A DNA stretch of 64,000 bases from Methylovirgula sp. (GCF_037200945.1 NZ_JBBCGP010000001.1:310001-374000), one strand, 5' to 3'; counted from the first letter of the stretch, positions 51,825-61,553 are shown. Translations and numbers: made by a program. The notes: generated by a model from the letters alone, not told the origin.

Positions 51825-53390
51825 ATGACGCTTGCGATTGACGATAGTCGCCGAAGCATCGCGCTCTGGGGCGGCTTCGCCATGATGTGCGTCGGCATGT
51901 TCATGGCGTTGCTCGACACTCAGGTGGTTGTGACGTCGCTTCCGACCATCCAGCGCGCGCTGGGTATCCCGGAAGATCAGATGAGCTGGATCCAGACCGC
52001 TTATCTGATCTCGGAAATCATCTCGATCCCGTTGACTGGGCTTTTGACGCGCGCTTTCGGCATCCGGTGGCTGTTCATCGTATCGGTTTCGTTTTTCACA
52101 CTGGCTTCCATCGGCTGCGCCAACAGCGCGGGCTTCTCCTCGCTGATCCTCTGGCGCATCTGCCAGGGATTTGCCGGCGGAACGCTGATCCCTGCGGTCT
52201 TCTCCGCGGTTTTTCTGCTCTTTCCACTCCACCGGCAAACTTTGGCGACGATGATCGCGAGCGTTCTCGCCGTTCTCGCACCGACCATCGGCCCGCTTGT
52301 CGGCGGCTGGGTAACGCAGACCTATAGCTGGCCGTGGCTTTTCCTCATCAATGTCATCCCCGGCGTCGTGGTCGCGATTGCCGGAATCTACCTCCTGCCC
52401 CGCGCAACCCTGCGACTCGATCAGCTCAAAGACCTCGATGTGATCTCACTGCTATTTGGTGCAGGAGCACTCGCCGCATTGGAGATTGCCATCAAAGAAG
52501 CGCCGGACCACGGGTGGCTCTCGCCGTGGGTCATCGGTCTTTTCGTCTTTTGCATCGTCGCAACGGCAATTTTCATCCGGCGGACATTGCGCGCAACTAA
52601 TCCATTGGTTGAGATCAGAACATTCGGTAATCGCAACTTCTCGGTCGGCTGCGCGCTCAGCTTCGTTGTCGGCATAGGGCTTTATGGCTCGATCTATCTC
52701 ATGCCCGTCTTTCTCGCCTATGTGCGCGGCCATAACGCGTTGCAGATCGGCGAGATCATGCTTGTCACCGGCGTCGCGCAGATCGCCTGCGCGCCGATTG
52801 TCGCAATGCTCGTGCGGCGCTTCGATGTGCGATTTCTTAGTGCTTTTGGCTTTCTCGTGCTGACGCTTGGCGCAGCCTTAAGCGCCAACCAGACGCAGAG
52901 CACGGATTTCGCCGGAATGTTTGCCGGGCAGCTCGTTCGTGGCTGCGCCTTCATGTTCTGCGTTCTGCCACCCACAGAACTGGCGCTCGGCAATCTTTCT
53001 CCCGCAGCAATTCCGGATGCCAGCGGGTTGTTCAACCTGATGCGCAACCTCGGTGGCGCGGTCGGTATCGCCATCATCGACTCGATCATATTCACCCGTT
53101 CACCCGAACACGCACAGAATCTTTTCAATGGTCTTGTATCCGGCGATCCCGGCACGCTCTCGACCCTCGGGGTGACGCATGGCGCATTGATGCAGGCCGC
53201 TGTTGATCCCGGCAAGCGCGCGGCGATGGCTGAACTTTTGAAAAAAGTCGCCTTCGCCGATTCAATCAATGACGCCTGGTTCGCGCTCGCGATCCTGACG
53301 CTGGCCGTCACCGCCGCGCTGGTCCTCGCACGCCCATCTAGCGAGGGTCACGCAAGAACGATGAGCAAATCCTTCGCATCGACGGACTGA
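51825..53390 (+). CDS. DHA2-family MFS drug/metabolite exporter (EmrB-like)
   Basis: 521 residues from ATG at 51825 with CCGGAG upstream; longer readings add unconserved residues. It has about 14 hydrophobic spans. The first-span motif is ALLDTQVVVTSLPTIQ, and QMSWIQTAYLISEIISIPLTGLLTRAFG follows. Motif C-like glycines are in LAPTIGPLVGGWVTQTYSWPWLFLIN. These proton antiporters expel small lipophilic compounds. The shared promoter element and the position after the PKS operon and receptor suggest export of the polyketide product. It overlaps the pyruvate carboxylase gene tail to tail by 43 bp. Confidence 0.93.
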   Translation: MTLAIDDSRRSIALWGGFAMMCVGMFMALLDTQVVVTSLPTIQRALGIPEDQMSWIQTAYLISEIISIPLTGLLTRAFGIRWLFIVSVSFFTLASIGCANSAGFSSLILWRICQGFAGGTLIPAVFSAVFLLFPLHRQTLATMIASVLAVLAPTIGPLVGGWVTQTYSWPWLFLINVIPGVVVAIAGIYLLPRATLRLDQLKDLDVISLLFGAGALAALEIAIKEAPDHGWLSPWVIGLFVFCIVATAIFIRRTLRATNPLVEIRTFGNRNFSVGCALSFVVGIGLYGSIYLMPVFLAYVRGHNALQIGEIMLVTGVAQIACAPIVAMLVRRFDVRFLSAFGFLVLTLGAALSANQTQSTDFAGMFAGQLVRGCAFMFCVLPPTELALGNLSPAAIPDASGLFNLMRNLGGAVGIAIIDSIIFTRSPEHAQNLFNGLVSGDPGTLSTLGVTHGALMQAAVDPGKRAAMAELLKKVAFADSINDAWFALAILTLAVTAALVLARPSSEGHARTMSKSFASTD

Positions 53391-56300
53391 CCGGCGGCGA
53401 TCAGGATTTCCTGGACGGTCGCGTCCTTCGCGGCATGAAGCACCGTCTCCATCTTCATTGCCTCGATGGTGAGCAAGACGTCGCCGGTTTTGATAGCCTG
53501 CCCCGCTTTGACGGATACCATCGAGATGAGGCCAGGCATCGGCGCGGCAACCTGATTGTCGTTGCCGTCTTCCGCCTTCCGACGCGCCGGGCGCGTCGCG
53601 ACCGCGCTGCGATTTGGAACCTTGATCGTGCGTGGCTGGCCGTTCAGCTCAAAGAAAACTTGCACTTGCCCTTCATCATCAGTTTCGCCAAGCGCGACGA
53701 GACGCACGACCAAGCTCTTTCCGTCTTCGATTTCAATCGAAAGTTCGTCTTCGAGCTTCATCCCGTAGAAGAAGGTCAGCGTCGGCAACACGGCGACCGG
53801 GCCGTATTTGCGTTGCCCGGCGGCGAATTCGACAAAGACTTTAGGATACATGAGGTAGGAGGCGAATTCCTGATCATCAATCTGCCGTCCGCAGGCCTTC
53901 TCGGCATTTGCCCGCTCAGCGGCAAAGTCGAGGTCCTTCAGCAGCGAACCCGGCCGCACATTGATCGGCGGCTCATTATTCAATGCCTTCTTCTGCAAAG
54001 CGGCTGGCCAGCCGCCCGGTGGTTGGCCAAGATCGCCATGCAGCATGTCAACGACCGAAGCCGGAAATGCGATCTCGCGATGCGGCGCCTCCACATCGGC
54101 GCGGGTCAGGTTCTGGCTCACCATCATCAGCGCCATGTCACCGACGACTTTCGACGACGGCGTCACCTTCACGATGTCGCCGAACATATCGTTGACGACG
54201 CGATAGGTCTCCGCGACTTCGTGCCAGCGCGCATCGAGACCCAGAGCGCGCGCCTGCTCCTTAAGGTTGGTGAACTGGCCGCCCGGCATCTCGTGCAGAT
54301 AAACTTCAGACGCGCCGTGATGCTGATCGCTCTCGAAGGCGGCGTAATAGCGGCGCACATTCTCCCAATAGAAACTGATCCGCCGGATCGCTGCGGGGTC
54401 GAGCCCCGTGTCGCGCTCAGTATGTCGCAGCGCCTCAACAAGCGAGCCGAGACAGGGCTGCGATGTCGCGCCCGAGAGCGCATCCATCGCCGCATCGACC
54501 GCATCGACGCCAGCGATGACCGCGGCCAGTACCGTCGCGCCCGATATGCCGGAGGTATCGTGCGTATGGAGATGCAGCGGCAGGTCAGTCTCATTCTTGA
54601 GCGTCGAGATCAGCACGCGCGCCGCAGCCGGCTTGAGCAGGCCGGCCATGTCCTTAATGCCGAGGATATGGCAGCCGGCGGCTTCGAGTTCCTTCGCCAG
54701 CTTCACGTAATAGGCGAGCGAATATTTCGCCCTATCGGGATCGAGAATGTCCCCGGTATAGCAGATCGCGCCTTCGACAAGCTTGCCTTCTATCGCCACG
54801 GCATCGATCGCGACACGCATGTTCTCGACCCAGTTGAGGCAATCGAAAATGCGGAAGAGATCCATCCCCGCGCGCGCTGCTTCGCGTACGAAATAACGAA
54901 CGACATTATCCGGATAATTGGTGTAGCCGACACCATTGGCACCACGCAGCAGCATCTGCGTCAGAATGCTGGGCGCGGCCTGCTGAATCTTCTGCAACCG
55001 CTCCCAAGGGTCTTCACTTAAAAAGCGCATGGCGACATCGAACGTCGCGCCGCCCCAGCATTCGAGCGAGAAAAGCTCCGGTAGACCCTGGGCGTAAGCT
55101 CCAGCGACGGCGGCGATGTCATAGGTGCGCATGCGCGTCGCAAGCAGCGACTGGTGCGCGTCGCGCATCGTCGTGTCGGTGATGAGAACCTGCGGCTGTG
55201 CTTTCATCCATTTGGCGAAATTTTTCGGTCCCAATCGCAGAAACGCATCGCGGCTCCCCTCAGGCGCGAGCCTCGACGGAAATTGCGGGACATCGGCCTG
55301 CCGCGCATAGGCCGGCGGCTTCGGCCGATTGCGTGTATCGGGGTGACCATTGACGGTGACATCGCCGATATAGGTGAGGAGTTTGGTCGCACGGTCGCGG
55401 CGCTTCTTCGTCGCAAAAAGCTCCGGCGTGTCGTCGATGAAACGCGTCGTATAGCTGCCGTCGCGAAACTTCGGATGGTTGAGCACCGCTTCGAGAAAGG
55501 CGAGATTGGTGGCAACGCCGCGGATGCGATATTCGCGCAGCGCCCGTTCCATCCGCTGGATGACTTCGGCTTCGCTCGGCGCCCACGCCGTCACTTTCTC
55601 GAGCAGCGCATCGTAATAGCGCGTGACAACTGCACCGGAATAGGCCGTGCCCCCATCAACCCGGATGCCAAAGCCGAAAGCGCCACGATACGCGGTGATG
55701 CGGCCATAATCTGGAATGAAATTATTGTCGGGATTTTCGGTCGTGATCCGGCATTGCAAAGCGTGCCCTTCAAGCCGGATCTGATCCTGCGGTGGAATGC
55801 CTGTCTCATCGATATGCCCCAGACGGCCACCTTCGAGGATTTTGATCTGCGCCTTGACGATGTCGAGCCCTGTCACCTGCTCCGTGACGGTATGTTCGAC
55901 CTGAATGCGTGGGTTGACCTCGATGAAATAGAACTTCCCTGTATCTGCATCGAGCAGGAATTCCACCGTACCCGCGCCGACATAATTCGTGGCGTCGCCG
56001 ATCCTGAGTGCGGCCTTGCAGAGGGCCTCGCGCGTGGCGGCGTCGAGATAGGGCGCCGGCGCGCGCTCGACGACTTTCTGATGGCGGCGCTGGATCGAAC
56101 AATCGCGCTCGAAGAGATGAACCCGCTGCCCATGCTTGTCGCCCAAAAGCTGCACTTCGACGTGCCGCGCATGGCGCACCAGCTTTTCGAGGTAAACTTC
56201 GTCCTTGCCGAACGCAGATTTCGCCTCGCGCTTGGCACTCTTCACAGCGTCAATCAGGCCATCTTCGCTCTCGATGGGCCGCATCCCGCGCCCACCGCCG

Positions 56301-56809
56301 CCCCATGACGCTTTCAGCATGAGCGGATAGCCGACCTCCGACGCGAGGCGGCGAATTTCGGCCTCATCGTCCGGCAGTGGCGCCGTCGCTGGCATCACCG
56401 GCACGCCAACGAAGACCGCGAGATTGCGCGCTGCGACCTTGTTGCCGAGCGTCCGCATCGTTTCTGGCGATGGCCCGATGAAGACGATGCCTTTCGCCGC
56501 ACAGGCTTCGGCGAACTCCGGACTTTCCGAAAGGAACCCATAGCCCGGATGGATCGCATCGACCTTCGCCGTCACTGCGACCCGCAGCACCTCTTCAATC
56601 GAAAGGTAGGATTCCAAGGGGCCGAGTCGAAGCTCGCCGCCGCGGCCGCGACCGACCTGGTAGGCTTCGTCGGCCTTGAAACGATGCAGGGAGAGCTTGT
56701 CTTCCTCGGTATAAATCGCGACCGTCGCGATTCCCATTTCGGTCGCGGCGCGGAAAACCCGAATGGCGATCTCGCCGCGATTGGCGACCAAAATCCGCTT
56801 GACGCTCAA
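53348..56809 (-). CDS. pyc: Pyruvate carboxylase
   Basis: 1153 residues from a TTG (MSVKRILVANRGEIAIRVFRA). The biotin carboxylase domain is 1-460 (ATP loop KASWGGGGRGMR, then VEVQLLGDKHGQRVHLFERDCSIQRRHQK). The carboxyltransferase domain is about 540-830 (DTTMRDAHQSLLATRMRT, metal His in HLHTHDTSG). A PC tetramerisation domain follows. The C-terminal biotinyl domain has the biotin Lys in IEAMKMETVLHA. It makes oxaloacetate from pyruvate and bicarbonate. The single-chain form with all domains is complete. Its 3' end overlaps the MFS gene by 43 bp. Confidence 0.97.
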   Translation of the reverse strand: MSVKRILVANRGEIAIRVFRAATEMGIATVAIYTEEDKLSLHRFKADEAYQVGRGRGGELRLGPLESYLSIEEVLRVAVTAKVDAIHPGYGFLSESPEFAEACAAKGIVFIGPSPETMRTLGNKVAARNLAVFVGVPVMPATAPLPDDEAEIRRLASEVGYPLMLKASWGGGGRGMRPIESEDGLIDAVKSAKREAKSAFGKDEVYLEKLVRHARHVEVQLLGDKHGQRVHLFERDCSIQRRHQKVVERAPAPYLDAATREALCKAALRIGDATNYVGAGTVEFLLDADTGKFYFIEVNPRIQVEHTVTEQVTGLDIVKAQIKILEGGRLGHIDETGIPPQDQIRLEGHALQCRITTENPDNNFIPDYGRITAYRGAFGFGIRVDGGTAYSGAVVTRYYDALLEKVTAWAPSEAEVIQRMERALREYRIRGVATNLAFLEAVLNHPKFRDGSYTTRFIDDTPELFATKKRRDRATKLLTYIGDVTVNGHPDTRNRPKPPAYARQADVPQFPSRLAPEGSRDAFLRLGPKNFAKWMKAQPQVLITDTTMRDAHQSLLATRMRTYDIAAVAGAYAQGLPELFSLECWGGATFDVAMRFLSEDPWERLQKIQQAAPSILTQMLLRGANGVGYTNYPDNVVRYFVREAARAGMDLFRIFDCLNWVENMRVAIDAVAIEGKLVEGAICYTGDILDPDRAKYSLAYYVKLAKELEAAGCHILGIKDMAGLLKPAAARVLISTLKNETDLPLHLHTHDTSGISGATVLAAVIAGVDAVDAAMDALSGATSQPCLGSLVEALRHTERDTGLDPAAIRRISFYWENVRRYYAAFESDQHHGASEVYLHEMPGGQFTNLKEQARALGLDARWHEVAETYRVVNDMFGDIVKVTPSSKVVGDMALMMVSQNLTRADVEAPHREIAFPASVVDMLHGDLGQPPGGWPAALQKKALNNEPPINVRPGSLLKDLDFAAERANAEKACGRQIDDQEFASYLMYPKVFVEFAAGQRKYGPVAVLPTLTFFYGMKLEDELSIEIEDGKSLVVRLVALGETDDEGQVQVFFELNGQPRTIKVPNRSAVATRPARRKAEDGNDNQVAAPMPGLISMVSVKAGQAIKTGDVLLTIEAMKMETVLHAAKDATVQEILIAAGQSVDAKDLLIVLA

Positions 56810-57097
56810 AGTTCAGGCCCCCGGGAGAGAAATTTCCCAACGCAAGACCGAAGGCCACGTTGCCGATCGGAAGCTTAGCCTCCGAGCCGGACCTGAACTT
56901 TACGCTGAGGGACCGTTTCCTCAAACTCCCCTAAATCGCCGCACACAAGACCACGACGCTCACAGAAGAAAGGCCCGGCGACCATATTCGCCGAATCGGA
57001 AGCGAGGAAACCGGCCGCTGGCGATATCCCCGGGCTCAAAGGCCGCATTTATTAGCTGTTTAATATCCGACGGAACCTACTCGAAGCTCCGATGGCC

Positions 57098-57352
57098 TCA
57101 TTGCTCCCGAGAATCGCTGATGGTCTCCAGTCCGCGATTCAAGGTAATGCGGCGGCCGGGATTTTCGGTGAGGGCCGCGACATAAATCGCGCGTGCCAGC
57201 ACAATGCTCGCCGCGCGTGCGAGGACCTTCCCGATAGGCTCGTTTTCTTCAAGCCATAGCGTGACGCGATAGGGCAGATCTTCGGCTTCATTCAGTTCGC
57301 CGCTCACTGGCGCTTCGATCGGCTTCGCATCGGCTTGTTCGCGATCGGTCAT
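57098..57352 (-). CDS. Small hypothetical protein B of a tandem pair
   Basis: 84 residues from ATG at 57352; in-frame starts at 57394 and 57424 would add N-terminal residues. The core EDLPYRVTLWLEENEP, then AIYVAALTENPGRRITLNRG matches the neighbour upstream (EDLPFRVELWDAAKL, AAYFGATREYPTRYITLRHK). The two therefore arose by duplication. The pattern (strand, helix, strand ending in RxITL) recalls small rhizobial proteins of unknown function. No export signal or known domain is seen. Confidence 0.65.
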   Translation of the reverse strand: MTDREQADAKPIEAPVSGELNEAEDLPYRVTLWLEENEPIGKVLARAASIVLARAIYVAALTENPGRRITLNRGLETISDSREQ

Positions 57353-57402
57353 TTTCCGTAACCCGTCCACCCGAGCGGAGAAGCGAACAATCATAAATCG
57401 AG

Positions 57403-57726
57403 TTAATGCCCCGGCCCGTTCCAACTGGATAAGATTCTATGCTTATGGCGCAGTGTAATATAGCGCGTCGGATATTCTCGGGTCGCACCGAAATAGGCGG
57501 CATAGCCGATACTGCCATTGGCAGTAACCGCCAGGACTTGCTCGACCGAAAGCTTGGCCGCATCCCAAAGTTCGACACGGAAGGGCAAATCCTCCCGTTC
57601 GTGAAGCGGTGGGCTGAAGGGAAGAAGTTCTGCCGGGTCGTCACCGTCACCGGTGGGCGGTGCAAGTTTGAAGGCGAGCCCACTCCGGCCTGGTTCTCTA
57701 AATGCTAAATTTCTTATGGAACTCAA
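57403..57726 (-). CDS. Small hypothetical protein A of a tandem pair
   Basis: 107 residues from a TTG with no clear ribosome-binding site, so the start is uncertain. The C-terminal 60 residues (HEREDLPFRVELWDAAKLSV, then GYAAYFGATREYPTRYITLRHK) are homologous to the gene directly downstream. It ends near the possible longer starts of that gene, so the two are probably co-transcribed. It is divergent from the triple-PAS kinase, with 107 bp between. The function is unknown. Confidence 0.6.
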   Translation of the reverse strand: MSSIRNLAFREPGRSGLAFKLAPPTGDGDDPAELLPFSPPLHEREDLPFRVELWDAAKLSVEQVLAVTANGSIGYAAYFGATREYPTRYITLRHKHRILSSWNGPGH

Positions 57727-57833
57727 GTTATCGCTCGCGGTTATTGAGAGTAACGCGGGATTTTAAGGTGAGCTACGTTTAGGAAAGCGACCATCCGATC
57801 GCTATAAACTATTTAAACATCGGGAACATAAAT

Positions 57834-60215
57834 TTGCCCATCGGCGAACACAAAAGCGTTATCGATCTGGCTGAAGCGGGGCGATTTGCGCTTCTTATCG
57901 AGGCCATCACCGATTACGCCATCTTTATGCTCGACGAGAACGGCTTCGTCCGCACCTGGAATCCGGGGGCTGAACGGATCAAGGGTTACTCCCAATCGGA
58001 AGTTATCGGGCTGCATTTTTCTCGGTTCTTTACGCCCGAGGACCAAGCCAACAGTTTGCCATCGCTGATCCTGCGCGAGGCCGCTAGACACGGTCGTTAC
58101 GAGGCGGAAGGCTGGCGTATTCGCAAGGACGGCGCACGGTTTTGGGCGAATGCGATCGTCGACACCATTCGTAACGATGCCGGCGAGCCGATCGGCTTCG
58201 TGAAAATCACCCGCGACGTAACCGAGCGGAAAGCCGCACAGGAAGCTCTACTCGAAAGTGAGCGCCGTTTCCGTTTGCTCGTGGACGGCGTGTCCGACTA
58301 CGCGATTTATATGCTGGACCCGAACGGCATCATCACCAATTGGAATACCGGCGCGGAACGCATGAAAGGCTACTCGGCCAGCGAAATTATCGGCCAGCAC
58401 TTTTCCCAATTTTATTCGAAGGAAGAGCGCATGTCGGGACTCCCCGTCCATGTGCTCGAAACCGCCGCCCGCATCGGTCGCTACGAGTCGGAAGGCTGGC
58501 GTCACAGGAAAGACGGGAGCCGCTTCTGGGCTTCGGTCGTGATGGATGCAATCAAGGACAACGCGGGGCGGCTTATTGGCTTCGCAAAAATCACACGCGA
58601 CATCACTGAGCGGAAGGTGGCGCAAGATATATTGCGGGAGAGTGAACGCCAGTTTCGACTCCTCGTCGAAGGCGTGACGGATTATGCGCTTTTTATGCTC
58701 GATCCCAACGGCATCGTCACGAGCTGGAATAAAGGCGCGCAACGCATCAAGGGCTATTCTTCCGAGGAAATCATCGGTTGCCATTTCTCCCGGTTCTATA
58801 CGGAAATTGAGCGTTCGGCCGGCGTCCCGGCGCGCGCCCTGCATACGGCTGGACAGGAAGGGCGTTTCGAAGCTGAAGGCTGGCGGCTGCGAAAAGATGG
58901 TTCGCGCTTCTGGGCCAGCGTCGTTATCGACGCGATCCGCGACGAAGCTGGCGTTCTCATCGGCTTTGCCAAGCTCACACGCGACGTCACAGAGCGGCGC
59001 GAAAACGAGCTCGCGATCGAGAAAGCGCAATTTGAACGTAACCGCGCACAGAAGATGGAAGCGCTCGGTCAGCTCACCGGGGGCGTCGCGCACGATTTCA
59101 ACAATTTGCTGATGATCGTGAGCGGCCACATCCGTCAGCTTCGAAAGTTCGTACCCGCTGAAGACACCAAAGGCCAACGTTCGCTAGATGCCATCGAGGC
59201 AGCGGCAGGGCGCGGTCAGTCTCTGACCCGACAGCTTCTCACCTTTTCGCGCCGGCAGACGCTCAATCCCATCCCTGTTGAAATCGCCGCCCGCCTCGCT
59301 TCCGTGCGGACGTTGGTCGAGAGCTCGATGGGGCCGTCTTACAGGCTGGTCTTCGGCCTGCTGTCGGATGTGTGGCCTGTTCGGATCGATGCCGATGAAT
59401 TCGAGCTTGCCCTGGTCAATCTTGTCCTGAATGCCCGTGATGCGACGCCGAACGGCGGAGAGATTAAAATCTCTGCGGCGAATGTGCAGCTGGATGGAAA
59501 AAGTTCCCCGGAACAACTGACTGGTGACTTCGTTGCGCTTAGCGTGGCGGATACTGGCTGCGGGATCCCCCAAGACGTCCTTGAGAAAATTTTCGATCCG
59601 TTTTTCACGACCAAAGGTCCGGGTAACGGAACTGGTCTCGGCTTGGCGCAGGTGCAAGGCTTCGCGCACCAATCCGGCGGCGCAATTTCGGTCACGAGCG
59701 AACTGCGGCAGGGAACTGTTTTCACGCTCTACCTCCCGCGCAGCAAGTCCGGAGGCGGCGAAAGCGATGAGAATATCACGCAGAATTTGGCCTCTACCGG
59801 AACATTGCTTCTCGTCGAAGACAATCCGGACGTGGCCGAGGCAACGGCTTCACTGATCGAAGACCTGGGATTTTCGGTTCAGATCGCTGGCAACGCGCAA
59901 CTCGCCCTTGAAGTCCTCGCAAAGCAGGACATTTCGGTTGTCGTCAGCGACATCGTCATGGCGGGCTCGATCGACGGCGTGGACCTCGGGCGGACGGTTC
60001 GCGAGAAATATCCGAATTTGCCGATGATCCTCATCACCGGCTACAACAATCGCTCAGAGGAAGCGCGCGATGAGTTTATTGTATTGCGCAAGCCCTTCAG
60101 TGCCACCGACCTCGCGCGCGTCATCGCCCGTATCCAGTCCGAGGCCTCACCGCAAGGCCCGACGAACGTTATCCGTTTGGGTCAGCCGCGTAAAAGCGCG
60201 AAGCCTGAGAGTTGA
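57834..60215 (+). CDS. Triple-PAS hybrid sensor histidine kinase with C-terminal receiver
   Basis: 793 residues from a TTG; no membrane spans, so cytosolic. Three successive PAS-PAC units (about 20-133, 145-258 and 266-383) are very alike, each with DYA(I/L)(F/Y)MLD, GHFS(R/Q)F and EGWR-RKDG-RFWA, then GFxKxTRDxTER. The dimerisation/phospho-acceptor box is GGVAHDFNNLLMIVSG (about 405). The ATPase has NLVLNARDATPNGG and TGLGLAQVQG. The receiver (about 655-770) has acidic VEDN, phospho-acceptor in VVVSDIVMAG and RKPFSATDL. Repeated PAS units suggest redox, light or ligand sensing. No separate regulator gene is adjacent. Confidence 0.93.
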   Translation: MPIGEHKSVIDLAEAGRFALLIEAITDYAIFMLDENGFVRTWNPGAERIKGYSQSEVIGLHFSRFFTPEDQANSLPSLILREAARHGRYEAEGWRIRKDGARFWANAIVDTIRNDAGEPIGFVKITRDVTERKAAQEALLESERRFRLLVDGVSDYAIYMLDPNGIITNWNTGAERMKGYSASEIIGQHFSQFYSKEERMSGLPVHVLETAARIGRYESEGWRHRKDGSRFWASVVMDAIKDNAGRLIGFAKITRDITERKVAQDILRESERQFRLLVEGVTDYALFMLDPNGIVTSWNKGAQRIKGYSSEEIIGCHFSRFYTEIERSAGVPARALHTAGQEGRFEAEGWRLRKDGSRFWASVVIDAIRDEAGVLIGFAKLTRDVTERRENELAIEKAQFERNRAQKMEALGQLTGGVAHDFNNLLMIVSGHIRQLRKFVPAEDTKGQRSLDAIEAAAGRGQSLTRQLLTFSRRQTLNPIPVEIAARLASVRTLVESSMGPSYRLVFGLLSDVWPVRIDADEFELALVNLVLNARDATPNGGEIKISAANVQLDGKSSPEQLTGDFVALSVADTGCGIPQDVLEKIFDPFFTTKGPGNGTGLGLAQVQGFAHQSGGAISVTSELRQGTVFTLYLPRSKSGGGESDENITQNLASTGTLLLVEDNPDVAEATASLIEDLGFSVQIAGNAQLALEVLAKQDISVVVSDIVMAGSIDGVDLGRTVREKYPNLPMILITGYNNRSEEARDEFIVLRKPFSATDLARVIARIQSEASPQGPTNVIRLGQPRKSAKPES

Positions 60216-60240
60216 AGTCGAGGATCAGCGTCGAAACGCG

Positions 60241-61155
60241 CTAGTGGTCGTGATCCGACCGCGCGTCGGAGAGCGGCGGATAATATATGGCGCAGGGAAT
60301 GTAGGCGTTCGGGATATGCATTGTGGCAGGTAAGTCGCCGCCGGCCGCAATTTGAGCAGGCAAGAAATGCGTGTGCGGACCTGCAGGTGAGACGCCGCCG
60401 GGTTGCGGAATTCCGCTATAGACCTCTATCCGCCCAATCGGATTGCGCACGACGCGGACCGGCGACTCCGCCAAAATATTCGCGCCCTTCAAGCTCAACA
60501 CCTGTTGCCATTCCGCGCCCAAACAGGCATCGAGACTCGCCTTGAGAGCTGCTGAACTCGTCCGCATGCAGAATGCGCCCGCGGCACGCCCGAGACCGAA
60601 ATCATAGAGCGTTGCCTTGCGTTCATCTGGTTGGATCGCTTCAGTGTCTTCTCCGAGGCTCGCTAAACCGCCGCCGGGGAATTGCCGCGTGAGAACGCGC
60701 GGCACGGCAAGCACGACAACATCGCGGCTTGAGGATTCTGCCGATCCAACTGCCAGCGCCGCGACGTGATCCTGCAACGAAAGAGACATCGCACCACTTT
60801 GCGTGCGCGCACTGATCGTTCGATCGCTCAATTCCACGCGCAAATCGTCGTCTGCGCCGATGCAAAATTCCGCGATTGCGCCGTTCACGCCGGAAACCCA
60901 GGTTCCGCCGTCGGGGCGAAGTGTGTCCCTTATGAAGGCTCGTAAATCGTCGGTGCTCCAGCCGAGATGATAAATGCTAAGTTCCATCTGCGCACGCCGA
61001 TCTGGCAGCGCCGCCCAAACGGCGCTCTTTTGGTCGTCGGTCAGGATTAGCCAGCTCGCGATTTCATCGCGGCTGCGCGCGCAACCAATACAGAAATCAG
61101 AAGACGGGCGGATGCGGCATACGCCAATGCAGGGGCTTGGAATCATCTCGGACAC
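60241..61155 (-). CDS. DUF1289 domain protein with a C-terminal extension
   Basis: 304 residues. The N-terminus PSPCIGVCRIRPSSDFCIGCARSRDEIASW is the Cys-rich DUF1289 motif, which may bind iron or zinc. That domain usually forms a protein of only 60-80 residues. The remaining ~230 residues (GGTWVSGVNGAIAEFCIGADD onwards, ending in His-rich SDARSDHDH) form a second domain I do not recognise. It diverges from the cobalamin riboswitch/btuB unit. A link to metal or B12 metabolism is only suggested by position. Confidence 0.75.
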   Translation of the reverse strand: MSEMIPSPCIGVCRIRPSSDFCIGCARSRDEIASWLILTDDQKSAVWAALPDRRAQMELSIYHLGWSTDDLRAFIRDTLRPDGGTWVSGVNGAIAEFCIGADDDLRVELSDRTISARTQSGAMSLSLQDHVAALAVGSAESSSRDVVVLAVPRVLTRQFPGGGLASLGEDTEAIQPDERKATLYDFGLGRAAGAFCMRTSSAALKASLDACLGAEWQQVLSLKGANILAESPVRVVRNPIGRIEVYSGIPQPGGVSPAGPHTHFLPAQIAAGGDLPATMHIPNAYIPCAIYYPPLSDARSDHDH

Positions 61156-61269
61156 CGCTTGATCTGAAAATATTGGCGCGGAGCTTTACGCCGTGGACGC
61201 ATTCATCCGCAAGCTGCGAACTTGTGCAAATCGAACTTGACAGCATTCGGGCTTCAGCTTCATCATAAG

Positions 61270-61435
61270 TGTGATGGTTCCCTTCGGGGATCAAAAGGGA
61301 ACGCGGTGCGATCGTCAGATCCATGCCGCGGCTGCCCCCGCAACTGTAAGCGGCGAGCTGAACGCCATTAAGCCACTGGGCAACCGGGAAGGCGGCGCAA
61401 AGCAAAGACCCGTGAGCCAGGAGACCTGCCATCCG
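61270..61435 (+). ncRNA. Cobalamin (AdoCbl) riboswitch
   Basis: Conserved blocks occur in order: GGTTCCC (61276-61282) paired with GGGAACGCGGTGCG, then CCGCGGCTGCCCCCGCAACTGTAAGCGG, CCACTGGG, CCGGGAAGG and the B12-box AGCCAGGAGACCTGCC ending at 61430. This matches the adenosylcobalamin aptamer. The expression platform lies between 61436 and the btuB start at 61554 and would repress translation or transcription when B12 is abundant. Confidence 0.96.
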
Positions 61436-61553
61436 CCGTGGTCACGCGCGAACACATTGGGCGGGGTGTCCTGATGGGGGATGAATGCGCGTCTAAATCG
61501 CTCGCATTGATCGCTTTGGTTCGCAGTGACGTGTCACGTTGCTGCGAGGCATT

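Noticed and set aside
53435..55021. 528-codon open frame on the + strand inside pyruvate carboxylase
   Set aside because: It is antisense to a fully conserved enzyme, is Arg/His rich with no domain, and is an artefact of high GC content.
55154..56308. 384-codon open frame on the + strand
   Set aside because: Antisense to the biotin carboxylase domain of pyruvate carboxylase, with no recognisable family.
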